From positions 2,758,501-2,822,500 of the forward strand of contig NZ_CP020038.1 in assembly GCF_002157225.2 (NCBI RefSeq): a DNA stretch of 64,000 nt, read 5' to 3'. Below, in pieces: positions 27,508 through 37,797 of the stretch (within the stretch, counting starts at the first letter, position 1; every line of letters starts with the position of its first letter). Source of the stretch: Agarilytica rhodophyticola (GTDB lineage Bacteria; Pseudomonadota; Gammaproteobacteria; Pseudomonadales; Cellvibrionaceae). The notes beneath the pieces were generated by a model. It had not been told where the DNA came from, made no database searches, and saw only the letters and a program-made list of their open reading frames with translations. Position numbers and translations under genes: made by a program.

Positions 27508-29748
27508 ATGCTTATTAAAAAACTAGTTGTCGTTGGAATCGGCTTAATTGGCGGCAGCTTAGCAGCTGCACTGAGAAAACGAGGGCAATGTGAAGAAATC
27601 ATCGGTATTGCTCAAACTCAAGAGACCTGCTCACGGGCTGAGGAGCGAGGCGTTGTCGATAGAGCCTACACTCAAATAAGTGATATTTGCCATGAGTTAG
27701 GCGAAGATGACCTCGTTTTTATTGCTGTTCCAACGCTTGCCATTAAGTCTGTTCTGATACAAATCAAATCCTGTGTTGCTGATAATGTGACCATTACTGA
27801 TGGCGCCAGTGTTAAAGGTAGTGTTTATCGAGATGTACTGGATGTCTTCGGGGCTGAACCTGTTAATGTCGTACTTGGACATCCTATTGCCGGTGGAGAA
27901 AAGAGCGGAGTCGATGCTGCTGATGCGAGCCTGTATGAGAATCACCGTGTTATTTTGACGCCCTTTAAGGATTATGCTTCCGACGAGGTAGCTCGTCGAC
28001 ACGTAACGAAAGTTCGTAATGTATGGCAAGCGGTTGATGCTAACGTTATAGAGATGGATATCGATCAGCATGATGTTATTTTGGCTGCCACTAGCCACTT
28101 GCCCCATGTTATTGCCTTTTCTTTGGTAGATACCTTAGCCAATGACACTCATAACGAAAATATCTTTCGCTATGCCGCGGGAGGTTTTAGGGACTTCACT
28201 CGTATCGCTTCTAGTGATGCTGTGATGTGGCGAGATATTATGCTAGCCAACAAGGAGGCTATCCTAAGTTCTATCGACCTTTTTAGTAGGAATTTAAGTC
28301 GTTTAAAAACCACTATTGAAAATGAAGATGCAACACAACTTACCGGAGTGTTTACTCGTGCGAAAGCAGCGCGTGATCGCTTCACTCTCATGTTAATGAA
28401 TCAATCATACAGCTCAAAAATGAAAAATATAGAAGAAAAACAGATTACCTATAAAGTATCTCCAGGCGGAAATGCCCGCGGTACGATACGTGTTCCAGGG
28501 GATAAGTCTATCTCTCATCGGTCTATCATGTTGGGCTCTTTAGCAGAGGGTGTCACCAACATTCAAGGCTTTCTTGAAGGTGAAGATGCATTGGCAACCT
28601 TGCAAACTTTTCGTGACCTGGGTGTTGTTATTGAGGGCCCTGACAATGGTCGTGTTACCGTTCACGGTGTGGGTTTGCATGGCCTTAAAGCACCTTCAAG
28701 TGCGCTATATGTTGGCAACTCCGGGACATCAATGCGCCTTTTATCCGGGCTTCTCGCCGGTCAAACTTTTGATTCCACCTTAACCGGCGACGAGTCGCTC
28801 TCGAAACGACCAATGAATCGTGTTGCCAACCCCTTGCGTGATATGGGAGCAAGTATCGAAACCGATGAGTCAGGTCGACCACCGGTAAAAATAGCCGGTG
28901 GGCAAAAACTTCATGGTATTAATTATGTCCTGCCCATGGCCAGCGCTCAGGTTAAATCATGCTTGCTACTGGCTGGTTTGTATGCCGAGGGTGAAACCAC
29001 TGTCACTGAGCCTGCACCTACCCGCGATCATACTGAAAGAATGTTGCAGGGGTTTGGCTATCAGCTCAAAAGGGAAGGCAGTACTGTGTCCTTGCAGTCA
29101 GGAGGTACACTAAAAGCGTGCGATATCGAGGTTCCTGCGGATATCTCTTCAGCCACATTCTTCATGGTAGCTGCTGCTATTACTCCTGACTCAGATATCA
29201 CTCTGACTCACGTGGGCATTAATCCGACGCGTATTGGAGTAATCAATATCCTACGCCTCATGGGGGCTGATATAGAGTTGCAAAATCAGCGTGAAGTAGG
29301 TGGTGAGCCTGTTGCCGATATCCGCATTCGTTATGCGCCGCTTCAAGGTGTCGAGATTCCAGAAGAACAAGTGCCACTGGCGATCGATGAGTTCCCGGCC
29401 ATTTTTGTTGCCGCAGCCTGCGCTGATGGTGTTACGGTATTGACCGGAGCGGAAGAACTTAGAGTAAAAGAAACGGATCGTATTCAAGCTATGGCCGAAG
29501 GCCTTAGCACCTTAGGCATTTCTTGCGAGCCTACTGCCGATGGCGCAGTGATCCACGGTGGTGAAATTCTTGGTGGAGAAGTTGAAAGCTTCGGTGATCA
29601 CCGTATTGCTATGTCATTTACTATCGCTGCTCTAAGGGCCACGGGTGAGATTACAGTTAAAAACTGCGCCAACGTAGCTACCTCGTTCCCTAACTTCACA
29701 GATCTTGCAGGCCAAATTGGCATAAGCTTAGACGTTATTGATGTTTAA
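27508..29748 (+). CDS. tyrA-aroA: Fused prephenate/arogenate dehydrogenase - EPSP synthase
   Basis: Two enzymes in one 746-residue chain. Residues 1-295 are a TyrA dehydrogenase: NAD motif VGIGLIGGSLAAAL, GHPIAGGEKSGVDAA, ATSHLPH and AAGGFRDFTRIASSD. About 310-746 are 5-enolpyruvylshikimate-3-phosphate synthase: PGDKSISHRSIMLGSLAEG, GNSGTSMRLLSG, and the catalytic KETDR motif (RVKETDRI). The fusion is known in Pseudomonas and other Pseudomonadales, so is a lineage marker. hisC, often just upstream, is absent. Aromatic amino acid genes pheA and tyrA-aroA stay adjacent. Confidence 0.96.
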   Translation: MLIKKLVVVGIGLIGGSLAAALRKRGQCEEIIGIAQTQETCSRAEERGVVDRAYTQISDICHELGEDDLVFIAVPTLAIKSVLIQIKSCVADNVTITDGASVKGSVYRDVLDVFGAEPVNVVLGHPIAGGEKSGVDAADASLYENHRVILTPFKDYASDEVARRHVTKVRNVWQAVDANVIEMDIDQHDVILAATSHLPHVIAFSLVDTLANDTHNENIFRYAAGGFRDFTRIASSDAVMWRDIMLANKEAILSSIDLFSRNLSRLKTTIENEDATQLTGVFTRAKAARDRFTLMLMNQSYSSKMKNIEEKQITYKVSPGGNARGTIRVPGDKSISHRSIMLGSLAEGVTNIQGFLEGEDALATLQTFRDLGVVIEGPDNGRVTVHGVGLHGLKAPSSALYVGNSGTSMRLLSGLLAGQTFDSTLTGDESLSKRPMNRVANPLRDMGASIETDESGRPPVKIAGGQKLHGINYVLPMASAQVKSCLLLAGLYAEGETTVTEPAPTRDHTERMLQGFGYQLKREGSTVSLQSGGTLKACDIEVPADISSATFFMVAAAITPDSDITLTHVGINPTRIGVINILRLMGADIELQNQREVGGEPVADIRIRYAPLQGVEIPEEQVPLAIDEFPAIFVAAACADGVTVLTGAEELRVKETDRIQAMAEGLSTLGISCEPTADGAVIHGGEILGGEVESFGDHRIAMSFTIAALRATGEITVKNCANVATSFPNFTDLAGQIGISLDVIDV

Positions 29749-29776
29749 GTTTTATAGTTGAAATCGCTATACTTCA

Positions 29777-29810
29777 GCCCGCGTAAGACGTTTTAGGTCT
29801 TACTGCGGGC
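29777..29810 (+). terminator. Hairpin terminator after tyrA-aroA
   Basis: Long stem of GCCCGC plus GTAAGAC paired with GTCTTAC and GCGGGC (one unpaired T), loop GTTTTAG-like, beginning 28 bases after the stop. The T-run that follows is weak and comes about 10 bases later. Confidence 0.65.
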
Positions 29811-29877
29811 GCATCACATCTTTTTATAAAGCCCGAAATCATATTCTTTTCCATAATCCTTAGGTGTTAAAAATCCA

Positions 29878-30789
29878 ATGGCATCAAATTACACAATGAC
29901 CCACCTTAAGCAATTAGAAGCCGAGAGTATTCATATTATTCGTGAAGTAGCGGCTGAATTTGACAATCCAGTCATGCTTTATTCCGTTGGGAAAGACTCC
30001 GCAGTAATGTTACATCTTGCTCTAAAAGCATTTGCGCCGGGTAAGTTGCCATTCCCTTTGATGCATGTGGATACCACATGGAAGTTTAAAGAGATGATTA
30101 CCTTTCGAGACCAGATGGCAAAAGATAAAGGCTTTGACCTTATCGTTCATAAGAACCAAGAAGGTATCGACATGGGAGTTGGCCCTTTCACCCATGGCAG
30201 TGCCAAGCATACTGACATTATGAAAACCCAGGCACTTAAACAGGCACTCAATAAATACGGTTTTGATGCAGCCTTTGGTGGTGCCCGTCGCGATGAAGAA
30301 AAGTCGCGAGCGAAAGAAAGAGTGTATTCTTTTCGTGATAAAAATCATCGATGGGATCCGAAAAGTCAGCGTCCAGAGTTGTGGAATATATACAACGGTA
30401 AAGTGGATAAAGGTGAAAGTATTCGAGTTTTTCCTCTCTCTAACTGGACCGAATTAGATATTTGGCAATATATTCACCTGGAGAGTATACCCATTGTTCC
30501 TTTATATTTTGCTGCACCGCGACCCGTGGTGGAGCGTGATGGTGTGATGATTATGGTAGATGATGACCGTATGCCCCTTACTGAGGAGGATGTGGTTGAA
30601 GATAAGATGGTGAGGTTTAGAACACTTGGTTGTTATCCCTTAACGGGTGCCGTCGATTCGAATGCGACTACTTTGCCAGAAATTATTCAAGAGATGTTGT
30701 TGACTAAAACATCGGAACGTCAGGGTAGGGTTATCGATCACGATAGCTCAGGTTCTATGGAGAAGAAAAAGCAAGAAGGTTACTTTTAA
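29878..30789 (+). CDS. cysD: Sulfate adenylyltransferase subunit 2
   Basis: Catalytic ATP-pyrophosphatase subunit of ATP sulfurylase, which activates sulfate to APS with CysN. The 303 residues contain the PP-loop SVGKDS (36-41), the [15 protein letters not shown] signature and the [13 protein letters not shown] stretch. Length and ending (EGYF) are typical. cysN follows after about 90 bp. Both genes are inserted between tyrA-aroA and the cmk group, an unusual place. Confidence 0.97.
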   Translation: MASNYTMTHLKQLEAESIHIIREVAAEFDNPVMLYSVGKDSAVMLHLALKAFAPGKLPFPLMHVDTTWKFKEMITFRDQMAKDKGFDLIVHKNQEGIDMGVGPFTHGSAKHTDIMKTQALKQALNKYGFDAAFGGARRDEEKSRAKERVYSFRDKNHRWDPKSQRPELWNIYNGKVDKGESIRVFPLSNWTELDIWQYIHLESIPIVPLYFAAPRPVVERDGVMIMVDDDRMPLTEEDVVEDKMVRFRTLGCYPLTGAVDSNATTLPEIIQEMLLTKTSERQGRVIDHDSSGSMEKKKQEGYF

Positions 30790-30882
30790 GTTATCACTGT
30801 TTTTTTTAACAACCCTAAAACATCCACATATTCTTTAGTATAGCGAGCAGTGTTGTGCTCGGTTGAGAGAGCGAGAAAAATA

Positions 30883-32322
30883 ATGTCTCACCAATCAGAC
30901 TTAATAGAAACTGATATCGATGAATATCTTAAGCAACATGAACGAAAAGAGTTATTACGTTTTCTTACCTGCGGCAGTGTTGACGATGGCAAATCCACCT
31001 TAATTGGCCGTTTACTCCACGATTCCAAAATGATCTACGAAGATCAACTGGAAGCGGTTAAGTCTGATACTACTAAGCATGGTACCACAGGTGAAAAAGT
31101 AGACTTGGCGCTACTGGTTGATGGTTTGCAAGCAGAGCGAGAGCAGGGCATAACCATCGATGTGGCGTATCGTTATTTTTCTACTACCAAGCGTAAATTT
31201 ATCATTGCTGATACCCCAGGACATGAGCAATATACGCGCAATATGGCAACCGGAGCTTCTACTTGTGACTTGGCAGTCATTCTTATCGACGCACGTTACG
31301 GTGTGCAGGTACAAACCCGTCGCCATAGTTATATCGCTTCATTGTTGGGAATTAAGCATCTTGTGGTCGCCATTAATAAAATGGATTTAGTAGACTTTAA
31401 AGAAGACACCTTCGATAAGATTAAAAACGATTATGCCGAGTTGTTGCGAACTCTTAACCACAAGGGTGAGGCTTATTATGTTCCCATGTCTGCTCTAGAT
31501 GGCGACAATGTGGTTAACCGAAGCGAAAATACCCCTTGGTATGACGGCCAGTCTTTGATGGAAATTTTAGAGACGGTGAAAATCTCCGACGATAAAAATC
31601 TCACTGATTTCCGTTTTTCTGTGCAGTATGTTAATCGGCCCCATCTAAATTTTCGCGGCTTTTGTGGCACCGTAGCGTCTGGTCTTGTTAAGGTGGGAGA
31701 TGAAATAAAAGTCCTTCCGTCTGAAAAAACCAGCCGCGTTAAATCCATCGAAACCTATGATGGGCAGCTACAGGAGGCTTTTCCTGGGCAGGCGATCACC
31801 CTAACATTGGAAGATGAAGTTGATATTAGCCGCGGCGATATGATTGTTCATCAACAGGCTGAAGTGAGTTTTTCTAAACATATCAAGGCTCACATGGTAT
31901 GGATGTCAGAAACACCTTTGCAAACAAGCAAGCAGTACTGGTTTAAATTTGCCAGTAAAACAACACCGGGAGTGGTACAAAAGATCGACCATAGAGTGGA
32001 TGTTAACACTTTTGAGAAACAAGCGGCTGATCAGGCGGAGCTTAATGACATTGATGTGGTAGAGCTTGAGCTTGAGCAGCAAGTAGTGGTTGACCCTTAT
32101 CGCAGTAACAGGGAAACTGGGGCATTTATTGTTATTGATCGTATCAGTAATATTACCGTGGCCGCCGGAATGGTTGAGCAGGTACTCGAGCGGAGGGAAA
32201 TGGATGAAAGCGACACAACGCACAGCGATTTCTCGGCGTTTGAATTAGAATTAAACGCTTTGATACGTAAGCATTTCCCTCATTGGGAAAGTAAAGATTT
32301 GAGTCAGATCATTAAAAAGTAA
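30883..32322 (+). CDS. cysN: Sulfate adenylyltransferase subunit 1 (GTPase)
   Basis: Regulatory GTPase of ATP sulfurylase, EF-Tu-like. G1 GSVDDGKST (31-39), G3 DTPGH (110-114) and G4 NKMD (165-168) are present. I start it at ATG 30883 (MSHQSDLIE); the frame is open to a GTG at 30850, but the family begins near the former. At 479 residues it lacks the C-terminal APS kinase (CysC) domain fused in Pseudomonas CysNC, so cysC must be elsewhere. The following gene begins 7 bp later. Confidence 0.96.
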   Translation: MSHQSDLIETDIDEYLKQHERKELLRFLTCGSVDDGKSTLIGRLLHDSKMIYEDQLEAVKSDTTKHGTTGEKVDLALLVDGLQAEREQGITIDVAYRYFSTTKRKFIIADTPGHEQYTRNMATGASTCDLAVILIDARYGVQVQTRRHSYIASLLGIKHLVVAINKMDLVDFKEDTFDKIKNDYAELLRTLNHKGEAYYVPMSALDGDNVVNRSENTPWYDGQSLMEILETVKISDDKNLTDFRFSVQYVNRPHLNFRGFCGTVASGLVKVGDEIKVLPSEKTSRVKSIETYDGQLQEAFPGQAITLTLEDEVDISRGDMIVHQQAEVSFSKHIKAHMVWMSETPLQTSKQYWFKFASKTTPGVVQKIDHRVDVNTFEKQAADQAELNDIDVVELELEQQVVVDPYRSNRETGAFIVIDRISNITVAAGMVEQVLERREMDESDTTHSDFSAFELELNALIRKHFPHWESKDLSQIIKK

Positions 32323-32329
32323 GTGGAAT

Positions 32330-32887
32330 ATGAAGAGATTTTTGATTGCCATACTGAGTATTTTTGTTGTTACCAATGTTTATGCATCTAAAGATAAAGG
32401 CGTTTATGTTGGCGGAGGCATCACCATTATCAACGTAGGCATTCAAGATCCATTTAGCAAGGATGTAAACTTTAAAGCGGGAGAAATTATTCTCGGCTAC
32501 AAATACAATAGCTATTTAGGTATAGAAGTACGTGGGGGTGGTAGTCTTAGCGATGAGCGTATTGCCCTGACTAATACTACCCGCTCTAGAGACTCGGCCG
32601 AATCTGATATCGAAAACTATGCTAGTGTTTACTACCGAGCGGAACTCTCCAACGAAATTGCCAAATTGTATTTACTATTAGGGCAATCCACTATCTCTAC
32701 CCGTGTGCGCTTTGAAGATGGCACTACTCCTGCGTTTGAGGCCAGTGAATCGGGGTGGTCTTATGGCGCAGGTTTTGGTCTCTGGTTAGATGAGCGTATG
32801 AACTTAAATTTTGAGGTAAAGACTTTGGTTGATACCGAGAATGATTCTTTTACCAGTGTTGGTATTAATGCTGATTATCGCTTCTAG
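32330..32887 (+). CDS. Small outer-membrane beta-barrel protein
   Basis: 185 residues with a signal peptide (cleaved near VYAS, about 20), alternating amphipathic strands rich in Gly and aromatic residues (GVYVGGGITIINVG, LGIEVRGGGS, GWSYGAGFGLWL) and a final ADYRF with terminal Phe, the outer-membrane assembly signal. It resembles the OmpA-like/opacity eight-strand barrels. It begins 7 bp after cysN, so is co-transcribed. Whether it has any link to sulfate uptake is unknown. Confidence 0.75.
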   Translation: MKRFLIAILSIFVVTNVYASKDKGVYVGGGITIINVGIQDPFSKDVNFKAGEIILGYKYNSYLGIEVRGGGSLSDERIALTNTTRSRDSAESDIENYASVYYRAELSNEIAKLYLLLGQSTISTRVRFEDGTTPAFEASESGWSYGAGFGLWLDERMNLNFEVKTLVDTENDSFTSVGINADYRF

Positions 32888-33123
32888 CTGATTTTCATCA
32901 GGCTTATTTTACTTTAATAATAAAGAGATCCTGCCAAGACTTCTTTTCAGTAGGAGTGAGGGTTTATTCATTTGATCGAATATTGCTCTTTTTGTGTAAG
33001 ATATGTCCTACGCGGATTATGGTGATATTCCTCTGTCGCCTTTTTCAACGCAAGGTTATTATAGCTCCTGTCTTCACATGGTGTGACAGACGTTTTTGTA
33101 ACTATCTTCAAAGGAAATGAAAC

Positions 33124-33474
33124 ATGAAAAATATCACTAAAACTCTTCATCAACGTATTAAAAACAATCTATTTCCAGCACTAGTAACACTTGCATTAGG
33201 CTCCGCCGTAGCTGTTTCTCCGCTGGCAATGGCGCAAGAAAATATGAGCAAGGCACCACAAGTGGCTGCCGAGCAGGTGATTACCTTAGTTAATATTAAT
33301 CAAGCCAGCATTGAGGATTTGATGAGCCTAAAAGGAATTGGCGAGAAGAAAGCTGCTGCAATTGTTGAGTATCGCAACAATCATGGAAGTTTTGCAGATA
33401 TTGACGAGCTTACGGAGGTTAAAGGCATTGGTGAAGCTATTTTGAATAAAAATAGAGAGTTAATTAGTCTGTAG
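33124..33474 (+). CDS. ComEA-family helix-hairpin-helix protein
   Basis: 116 residues: signal peptide ending at MAQ (about 38), then two helix-hairpin-helix motifs (VNINQASIEDLMSLKGIGEK and FADIDELTEVKGIGEAIL). Small periplasmic ComEA-like proteins bind DNA and in some naturally competent bacteria pull DNA through the outer membrane; many gammaproteobacteria carry one without proven competence. AAAGGAA lies just before the ATG. Confidence 0.88.
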   Translation: MKNITKTLHQRIKNNLFPALVTLALGSAVAVSPLAMAQENMSKAPQVAAEQVITLVNINQASIEDLMSLKGIGEKKAAAIVEYRNNHGSFADIDELTEVKGIGEAILNKNRELISL

Positions 33475-33500
33475 TATACTCGTTTGCGAACTATTGTAAG

Positions 33501-33535
33501 GCCCTGAAAAATTTATCCTGAAATTTTTCAGGGGC
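33501..33535. terminator. Hairpin after the ComEA-like gene
   Basis: Stem GCCCTGAAAAATTT (33501-33514) against AAATTTTTCAGGG(GC) (33521-33535), loop ATCCTG. The 3' arm itself carries the T-run. It lies 27 bases after the upstream stop and about 220 before pyrF; likely a terminator. Confidence 0.6.
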
Positions 33536-33754
33536 TCAAGGTAGGCGTATGCAGGCAAAACTCAGATAATGAATCAAAGCAAAATTAGCGGTACTAATAT
33601 GCAATTTAGCTAGAATTTTTAGTTTTTATGCAGATCTTTTGAGTCATCGGCACTCCACCCTAGTTTGCAAAATGGTTTATGCCAATGCTTTTGCTTTGGT
33701 GTAGAATAATAGCCAACATTACATCGATATTGCCTGATCTGGAGAGTATTTTTT

Positions 33755-34516
33755 GTGCATAAGTCGACCTCTTCACCACATCCATCCCCCTCTCGCTCAA
33801 AAACTGCTGACTCTCAAATGTCAGACCCAAAAATAATAGTTGCTTTGGATTTTGATCATCGAGATGCCTGCATCGATTTGGTTAAACAATTAGATCCTTC
33901 TCTCTGCCGCCTAAAAGTAGGTAAAGAAATGTTTACCTTATTTGGGCCTAGTTTAATCGACGAGTTGCACCATTATGGTTTTCACGTTTTTCTAGATCTT
34001 AAATTTCACGATATTCCTAATACGGTAAATAAAGCGATTTCGGCTGCAGCTTCGATGGGGGTGTGGATGGTCAATGTCCACGCATCAGGTGGTATCGCTA
34101 TGATGGAAGCTGCCAAGGAAGCTCTTGCATCCTACCAGCAAGCACCATTATTGATCGCTGTTACTGTCCTGACGAGCATGAATGATCAGGACTTACAAGC
34201 TATTGGTATTGTCGATAATGCTCAGAACCAAGTGCTTAAGTTAGCGGCATTAGCTGCAGATTGTGAACTGGATGGTGTTGTTTGCTCGGCACTTGAAGCG
34301 AATCGGATTAAACATCACTGTGGTGATTCTTTTTCCTGTATCACACCAGGTATTAGGCCCTTAGGGAGCGACCGTGGTGACCAACAGCGTATTATGACCC
34401 CGGAAAAAGCTTTACAAAATGGTAGCGACTACTTGGTCATTGGACGTCCTATTACACAAGCGACATCGCCAATCGATGCGGTTAAAAATATTACGCAAGC
34501 AATTAATCGTTTATAG
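33755..34516 (+). CDS. pyrF: Orotidine 5'-phosphate decarboxylase
   Basis: Last step of UMP synthesis. Core motifs: [15 protein letters not shown] (Lys54) and the catalytic [10 protein letters not shown] (Asp81, Lys83, Asp86), VMSPEKA-like ITPGIRP and the phosphate-binding VIGRPIT end. The GTG at 33755 has a GGAG ten bases upstream, giving a 21-residue Ser/Pro-rich N-terminal extension; the ATG at 33818 (MSDPKIIVA) matches the usual family start but has no visible ribosome site. Unusually it lies before cmk; in many relatives pyrF follows lapB. Confidence 0.95.
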   Translation: MHKSTSSPHPSPSRSKTADSQMSDPKIIVALDFDHRDACIDLVKQLDPSLCRLKVGKEMFTLFGPSLIDELHHYGFHVFLDLKFHDIPNTVNKAISAAASMGVWMVNVHASGGIAMMEAAKEALASYQQAPLLIAVTVLTSMNDQDLQAIGIVDNAQNQVLKLAALAADCELDGVVCSALEANRIKHHCGDSFSCITPGIRPLGSDRGDQQRIMTPEKALQNGSDYLVIGRPITQATSPIDAVKNITQAINRL

Positions 34517-34533
34517 AGGATGACAAGTTTTTA

Positions 34534-35217
34534 ATGATACCGGTAGTTACAATTGATGGCCCAAGCGGCGCAGGTAAAGGCACGGTGTGCCGACGTGTTG
34601 CCAATAAAACAGGCTTTTTACTACTCGATAGCGGAGCACTTTATCGCTTAACTGCACTGGCCTGTATCAATCACAATATAGATCTTGCTGATCAGCCGGC
34701 AGTGGCTATGTGTGCACAACAACTGGATGTGCAATTTAATGTCAGTGGTGATAGCACTTCAATTATATTAGAAGGCAGTGATGTGTCGAAAGCTATTCGC
34801 ACTGAAAATGTGGGAATGGTTGCGTCCAAAGTAGCCGCTTATCCTAAAGTGCGTGAGGCTTTGTTGCAGCGACAAAGGGATTTTTGCCTGGCGCCGGGCT
34901 TGGTCGCCGATGGTCGTGATATGGGGACAGTGGTATTCCCTAATGCAGGTGTCAAAATATTTCTAACTGCGAGCGCTCACGAGCGAGCGCAACGTCGTTG
35001 TAAACAATTGCTTGAGCTTGGCCAGACGCCAGATTTCGCATCGGTACTTGCGGATATCGAAGCGCGAGATAAGAACGATCGCTCGCGTAAGAGTGCACCG
35101 CTAGTGCCAGCTGAAGATGCAATTGAAGTGGATTCCACAAACATGACAATCGATGAAGTGACGACTTTTATTCTGGCCGAAATTGAAAAAAAATATACTG
35201 GAAAAACCTCATGTTAA
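34534..35217 (+). CDS. cmk: Cytidylate kinase
   Basis: Phosphorylates CMP and dCMP. 227 residues with P-loop GPSGAGKGT (9-17), [22 protein letters not shown], and ARDKNDRSR in the lid. It starts 17 bp after pyrF. The next gene overlaps its end by 7 bp. In most gammaproteobacteria rpsA comes directly after cmk; here lapA does. Confidence 0.97.
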   Translation: MIPVVTIDGPSGAGKGTVCRRVANKTGFLLLDSGALYRLTALACINHNIDLADQPAVAMCAQQLDVQFNVSGDSTSIILEGSDVSKAIRTENVGMVASKVAAYPKVREALLQRQRDFCLAPGLVADGRDMGTVVFPNAGVKIFLTASAHERAQRRCKQLLELGQTPDFASVLADIEARDKNDRSRKSAPLVPAEDAIEVDSTNMTIDEVTTFILAEIEKKYTGKTSC

Positions 35218-35504
35218 AATGGTCGAAACGTATTGTTTTATCGCTTTGGCTTTGCCTTATGTTGGTCGTTGGGTTTTGGATTTTTGCCGAAAACCCTGGC
35301 AAAGTGAATGCTTCATTTATTATTTTTGCATTTAAAGATTTGGCCCTTGGGCACCTGATGTGTGGAATGTTATTGCTAGGTGCATTACTGGGTTGGTTAA
35401 CAAGTACGATTATGTTCGGTAGTAAAAGCTATGGTCATAAGCGTCGTTATAAAAAAGCGAGTAAAGAAGTTGAAAAACTTAAGAGCTTGCAGGAACAAAC
35501 TTAG
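35211..35504 (+). CDS. lapA: Lipopolysaccharide assembly protein LapA (DUF1049)
   Basis: 97-residue inner-membrane protein with two membrane segments (about 8-28 and 43-65) and a basic C-terminal tail with short coiled coil ([14 protein letters not shown]). This is the LapA/YciS pattern. It overlaps cmk by 7 bp and is followed by lapB after 2 bp, so the pair is translationally linked. LapA and LapB act together in LPS synthesis control through LpxC turnover in E. coli. Confidence 0.88.
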   Translation: MLKWSKRIVLSLWLCLMLVVGFWIFAENPGKVNASFIIFAFKDLALGHLMCGMLLLGALLGWLTSTIMFGSKSYGHKRRYKKASKEVEKLKSLQEQT

Positions 35505-35506
35505 TA

Positions 35507-36724
35507 ATGATCAGCATTTGGCTGCTGATTGTTATTGTATTGGTAGCGACGGGCCTTATTTTAAGCCGTAGTTTTTTTTTAGGTCGTAATGAAGATAGAA
35601 AAATTTTTCTATCTTCACAATCTCCTTGGGTGCAAGAGCGTTACATTGAAGGACTCACATATCTACTTAATGAGCAGGCGGATGAAGCGGTAGATCATTT
35701 TATTTCGCACATGGCAGTTAATGCCGATACTCTTGAAGTGCACCTTTCCCTTGGCAATCTTTTGCGCAAAAAGGGCGAGATAGCCCGAGCGGTCAAGGTG
35801 CACCAAAACCTACTTTCTCACCCTAATCTCGTTCAACAACAATTACACTTTGTGCAATTTGAATTGGCAAAAGACTATATTTCTTCTGGCCTACTTGATC
35901 GTGCGGAAATTTTGTTATGTGAGCTAAATGAGCAGGGAGGGATTAGTCTTGAATTACGGCAATCAGTGCTCATTGCCCTTGTGGAAATATACCAAGATAC
36001 TCTCGAGTGGCTTAAGGCTATCGATATAGCGGATCAATTAACTACAAATAAGTTTTCTAGTCGACTTGATCAATGGAAACAAGCTCAAGCACACTATTGT
36101 TGTGAGCTTGCCGAGCAGGCGAGGAATGCAAAAGATTGGCTACAAACACGTAAATGGATTAATGCAGCGCTGCGCTACAACAAAAACTGCGTTCGCGCTA
36201 GCTTATTGCAAGCGCAACTCAATATGGATGACAACAATTATACTGCTGCAATCGTATCTCTTAAAAAAATTGCTACACAGAATCCGCACTTTGCTTCGGA
36301 AATGATTCAGCCTTTATGCGAGTGTTATCAACAATTAAATTCGCCTGTCGAATTAAAAAAAGAGTTGTTAATTTATCTTGAAAATCATCAGGATTTATCT
36401 GCACTCAATTGTTTAGCAGAGTCCATGGTTAAGCATGAAGGATATAAAGAGTTTATACAACTATTAGCGGATATAATTCCGCGCTTTGTTGATGTAGATG
36501 CTGCTCAGCAGTTGGTAGAAGTTATTACTAATGAAGAAAATAAAATGAACAGTCTATATCTTCATTTTAAGCCCGTGTTGGATACCTTATTAAAACCTGT
36601 GAAAAAGTATCAATGTTCAAAATGTGGGTTTGATGGAAGTTATGTTCATTGGTTGTGCCCATCATGCAAAAGTTGGGAAAGCATATATCTATTGGTGGCA
36701 GATACAGAAAAAATTCAGAGCTAA
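35507..36724 (+). CDS. lapB: Lipopolysaccharide assembly protein LapB (YciM)
   Basis: 405 residues: N-terminal membrane helix (2-20), a superhelix of about nine TPR units, and a C-terminal rubredoxin-like metal ribbon with CSKC (Cys370, Cys373) and CPSC (Cys384, Cys387). LapB couples LPS assembly to FtsH-dependent degradation of LpxC. All four Cys are intact. It ends the pyrF-cmk-lapA-lapB operon and converges on the next, minus-strand, gene. Confidence 0.95.
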   Translation: MISIWLLIVIVLVATGLILSRSFFLGRNEDRKIFLSSQSPWVQERYIEGLTYLLNEQADEAVDHFISHMAVNADTLEVHLSLGNLLRKKGEIARAVKVHQNLLSHPNLVQQQLHFVQFELAKDYISSGLLDRAEILLCELNEQGGISLELRQSVLIALVEIYQDTLEWLKAIDIADQLTTNKFSSRLDQWKQAQAHYCCELAEQARNAKDWLQTRKWINAALRYNKNCVRASLLQAQLNMDDNNYTAAIVSLKKIATQNPHFASEMIQPLCECYQQLNSPVELKKELLIYLENHQDLSALNCLAESMVKHEGYKEFIQLLADIIPRFVDVDAAQQLVEVITNEENKMNSLYLHFKPVLDTLLKPVKKYQCSKCGFDGSYVHWLCPSCKSWESIYLLVADTEKIQS

Positions 36725-36759
36725 GGTTTGGTTCAGCCTATTCAGACCTCATACTTTCA

Positions 36760-37797
36760 CTACTCTATACAAGTAACGCATGAGACAAGGACGTGTCGAC
36801 CGGTATGCTCGCTGCGAATAGGGCGCGGATGTTTGTCTCGTATGGACATCGATTTATAAAGAATATTCTCTTTTAATATGGTTAAGCGTTCATGCTCGGC
36901 TGGATATAGGTACTTGCCCATACCTCCCTGAGCAATAAATGCGTGAGTATCTTTAACAATCGTTTGTACATGTAATAATTCATGAAGTAAGGCGTCGGCG
37001 GGTGACGCTACGCAAAAAGGCTTTTTATGGGAGCACTTATCGTAAAACTTAAGTTTTGCTGCGGATCTTGGATCGAAGTAAACCACCACATCCTCAATTT
37101 TAAGCTGCGAGCCATTGACGTCTGTTTGAAAGGTATACGGCGCATATCTCAATTGCCAGTCTTCGTTTTCAATAGACTTTATCAATGAAACTGCTTCAGG
37201 GTGTCTTGCATAATAAGCCGCAAGCTCTTGAATATCTCCGACCATTGACTTAGGATCATCTTCCTGAGGTACTAAATGAGTTAGCAAAATATTATTGATA
37301 TCGTCGATCGTGGTTTTATCCGCATATAGTTCTACCCTTTCATCTCCTTGTAGTCGCTGGTTGGATATGGTTTGCTCTTCAAGTTCATAGGGGTTGTTAA
37401 TGGAAAATAGATTGAGTGTTGTGGTTTCTTGTGGCTCTTTTTGTTCCTGTTGCTTTTGTTCCTCTTGTTGCTGGGCCATTGCCAGATCGGTATTAACACT
37501 GAGAGCCAAGAATATCATGGGTAGGAGCTTTTTTCTTCTGCCATGGGTTTTGTTCTGGTTCTCAATACGACGATCAGCTTTTAGTTTTATTCTGTGTTTG
37601 CTGGCAAACCGCTGCAGTCTGGCAAAGTACACAGGATCTTTTTGTTCTAAGTCCGGTGCATGAATATAATGCCTTTCCTGTTCAATAACACAGGTATGTA
37701 GGGGGTGTATGGAGAGTTGGGATTTATTTTCCTCTTTGCTGGCAAATAAGGTATCACATGTATTAGTCCAAATATCCAATGTGGTATTTTTTTTCAT
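36760..37797 (-). CDS. Membrane-anchored putative zinc metallopeptidase with HELLH motif
   Basis: 345-residue protein not firmly recognised. Residues 1-88 are hydrophilic; then RRKK is followed by a hydrophobic segment at about 91-108 ending AMAQQ, like an internal signal or signal anchor; then a Gln/Glu-rich spacer (108-125). The C-terminal domain has HELLH at 272-276 within PADALLHELLHVQ, then YPAEHERLTILKEN (299-311), and Pro-Arg plus His-rich end. HExxH followed by a downstream Glu and an EN-containing helix resembles the NleD/HopH1 type (M91) effector peptidases; this is pattern recall only. Four Cys, two near the active site (255, 262) and two at the end (340, 343), could form disulfides if the domain is periplasmic. 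No operon partner. Confidence 0.6.
   Translation of the reverse strand: MKKNTTLDIWTNTCDTLFASKEENKSQLSIHPLHTCVIEQERHYIHAPDLEQKDPVYFARLQRFASKHRIKLKADRRIENQNKTHGRRKKLLPMIFLALSVNTDLAMAQQQEEQKQQEQKEPQETTTLNLFSINNPYELEEQTISNQRLQGDERVELYADKTTIDDINNILLTHLVPQEDDPKSMVGDIQELAAYYARHPEAVSLIKSIENEDWQLRYAPYTFQTDVNGSQLKIEDVVVYFDPRSAAKLKFYDKCSHKKPFCVASPADALLHELLHVQTIVKDTHAFIAQGGMGKYLYPAEHERLTILKENILYKSMSIRDKHPRPIRSEHTGRHVLVSCVTCIE

Noticed and set aside
30883-32322. Fused cysNC as in Pseudomonas
   Set aside because: Chain ends at about 479 residues after the CysN domain; no APS kinase P-loop follows.
22931-33556. Shared 12-mer GCGTATGCAGGC before gyrA and before pyrF
   Set aside because: Twelve-base matches are expected by chance at this length and the surroundings do not align.
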